Shown: positions 63,124 through 64,000 of the stretch, piece by piece
Layout of the letters: the number at the start of each line of letters is the position of its first letter
How positions within the stretch are numbered: the first letter of the stretch is position 1
Assembly: GCA_032358255.1 (NCBI GenBank)
Contig: JAULBX010025829.1
Location: 1 to 64,000 of the forward strand
Source of the DNA: Heterotrichella gracilis
Lineage: Eukaryota > Sar > Xanthophyceae > Tribonematales > Xanthonemataceae
Direction of reading: 5' to 3'
DNA: 64,000 bases
The notes under the pieces: generated by a model
Told to the model about the DNA's origin: nothing
Seen by the model: the letters and a program-made list of their open reading frames with translations, nothing else
Databases searched by the model: none
Program-made: the position numbers and the translations under genes

Positions 63124-63891
63124 TTAGTTCTCAATATGATCGATGGTGAACATATCCTTGTAATTATCTGAAATTTCTTGAGACTTTCTACCTCCGCCAA
63201 CAGAGGCATAGGTAGGAAAATCCACAATAATAGGATTTGTAAAGATCTCGTTAATGCTGGTATTATAGAAAACTTTAGACTGTTTATTCTTTTCAGCAAT
63301 AAGATGCGTATTTAAATTAAAAGTACATTTTTTGATGAAATTATCCGGCGCTTTAAAACCACCAATATGCATAGAATAATAATCTGCAACAGGTGTAGTA
63401 GTATTTTTATACTGTCCTTCAAATTTAAAAAAGATATAACCTGTACTCCAGTCCCAAAACATTAAACTGTCCGGCGAAAGGTCTCCGGTTTGCGAGCCGC
63501 TTATGTTTCTCAAACTATCAACACCAATTAAAAATTCTATTTGATTATAACTTCCTTCGGGCATATTTAAAACAGTAAAAGAGGTTACGCCCTCTACATG
63601 TTTAATAATATGATAAGAGTTTGGTTCAGAATAAACAGATCCGTCATCGCGCCTGAGCTTTAAATTACTGATGTAATAATTAAGTTTTGTCACGCAAAAA
63701 CTGTCGTTGTTAGCATTCTTATACCACTTAGTATTTGGCACAAGCGGAGCGTTATCTACCAAAGCTTTAAAATTAAAGGCAACGGTTGGCTGCTTGGCCG
63801 CATCAGGTATAGCGATCTCATTATCTTTTTTACAGGACACAATAAGTAATGAAACAAAAAGTAAAGAAATTAAAGCCTTAATTTTAAACAT
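63124..63891 (-). CDS. MbnP-like lipoprotein
   Basis: This 255-residue protein has a lipoprotein signal (MFKIKALISLLFVSLLIVSC, lipidated Cys20). The mature domain resembles MbnP-family copper-associated proteins: VAFNFKALVDNAPLVPNTKW, then CVTKLNYYISNLKLRRDDGS, GSYNQIEFLIGVDS, the SPDSLMFWDWSTGYIFFKFE segment (about residues 143-162), and the HIGG region. MbnP usually pairs with a di-haem MbnH, not seen here; the partner may lie outside the window. ATG 63891 is chosen over 63951, which overlaps yidD coding sequence. Confidence 0.75.
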   Translation of the reverse strand: MFKIKALISLLFVSLLIVSCKKDNEIAIPDAAKQPTVAFNFKALVDNAPLVPNTKWYKNANNDSFCVTKLNYYISNLKLRRDDGSVYSEPNSYHIIKHVEGVTSFTVLNMPEGSYNQIEFLIGVDSLRNISGSQTGDLSPDSLMFWDWSTGYIFFKFEGQYKNTTTPVADYYSMHIGGFKAPDNFIKKCTFNLNTHLIAEKNKQSKVFYNTSINEIFTNPIIVDFPTYASVGGGRKSQEISDNYKDMFTIDHIEN

Positions 63892-63917
63892 AATCAAATT
63901 TACAAAAATTTTATGTC

Positions 63918-64000
63918 TTATGGAACCGGGTCGTAACCATGGCCGCCCCATGGATTACATCTTAATATACGCTTCAAGCCCATCCAACCTCCTTTAAAAG
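63918..64000 (-). CDS. yidD: Membrane protein insertion efficiency factor YidD, 3' end
   Basis: The last 83 nt of the window encode, on the minus strand, the C-terminus of YidD: GGWMGLKRILRCNPWGGH and then GYDPVP before a TAA stop (63918-63920). The R-C-x-P-W/G-x-x-G-x-D-P-V-P ending is diagnostic. YidD assists YidC/Sec in membrane protein insertion. The gene continues beyond the right edge, so it is partial only because of the window boundary. Confidence 0.92.
   Translation of the reverse strand, partial: FKGGWMGLKRILRCNPWGGHGYDPVP

Overview
The window is a contiguous piece of an AT-rich Bacteroidota chromosome. The evidence is consistent: the ribosomal and RNA polymerase genes have Bacteroidota-type features, there are type IX secretion (T9SS) cargo with a C-terminal sorting domain, a PorP/SprF protein and a GldM gliding/T9SS motor protein, a GLPGLI protein sits beside an outer-membrane beta-barrel protein, and IspH is of the long form. 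Bacteroidota-style promoter boxes (TTTG, about 19 nt, TAnnTTTG) can be read before several genes, and there is almost no Shine-Dalgarno signal. I cannot place it below phylum/class with confidence; an uncultured Flavobacteriales- or Chitinophagales-like lineage is my best guess.

Layout. 1-12.9 kb is the core information-processing cluster on the + strand: tRNA-Thr, tuf, tRNA-Trp, secE, nusG, rplK, rplA, rplJ, rplL, rpoB, rpoC, punctuated by hairpins after tuf, after rplL, between rpoB and rpoC, and after rpoC. 13-16.8 kb holds secreted products: an S1/P1 nuclease, a seven-repeat beta-propeller T9SS cargo and its PorP/SprF partner. 16.8-28 kb is accessory: MarR and SRPBCC genes, an ECF sigma factor with an apparent anti-sigma factor and a secreted protein, a pentameric ligand-gated ion channel homologue, secreted/lipoproteins, a TPR membrane protein, a MORN-repeat protein, and an AT-rich two-gene unit of unknown function. 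28-33 kb carries a DUF255 thioredoxin-like protein, YtxJ (bacillithiol), a HipA-like kinase with DUF3037, and YceI. 33-36.6 kb is the minus-strand operon rplM-rpsI-rpsB-tsf-pyrH with a clear promoter.

36.8-44.4 kb is the most unusual segment: five tandem, translationally coupled paralogues. Each has a signal peptide, TPRs, one membrane helix and a coiled coil, and each stops just after the short helix that in related proteins leads into a SpoIIE/PP2C phosphatase domain. A sixth paralogue with the same end point lies at 23.2-24.5 kb, and a full-length TPR-SpoIIE phosphatase lies convergently at 45.8-47.8 kb. The conserved end point argues for a stable, phosphatase-less receptor family rather than decay.

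44.3-52.0 kb is a tight minus-strand run (secreted protein, XerD-type recombinase, lipoprotein, IspH, DnaQ-like exonuclease, SpoIIE protein, TetR, TatD). 52-64 kb contains AroQ, a TsaC/Sua5-family protein, an outer-membrane beta-barrel protein plus GLPGLI, a second T9SS cargo, an arginase-family enzyme, an orphan GldM, an RluA-type pseudouridine synthase, a thioredoxin-fold protein lacking active-site cysteines, an MbnP-like lipoprotein, and the 3' end of yidD at the right edge.

Between genes the window is rich in dispersed, non-coding repeats built of hairpins: two copies of a long composite repeat (22.57-23.21 and 30.00-30.79 kb), several MITE/REP-like palindromic elements, and a CGTCATTGCGAG-type element. 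No rRNA genes, CRISPR arrays, insertion sequences or prophage genes were seen.
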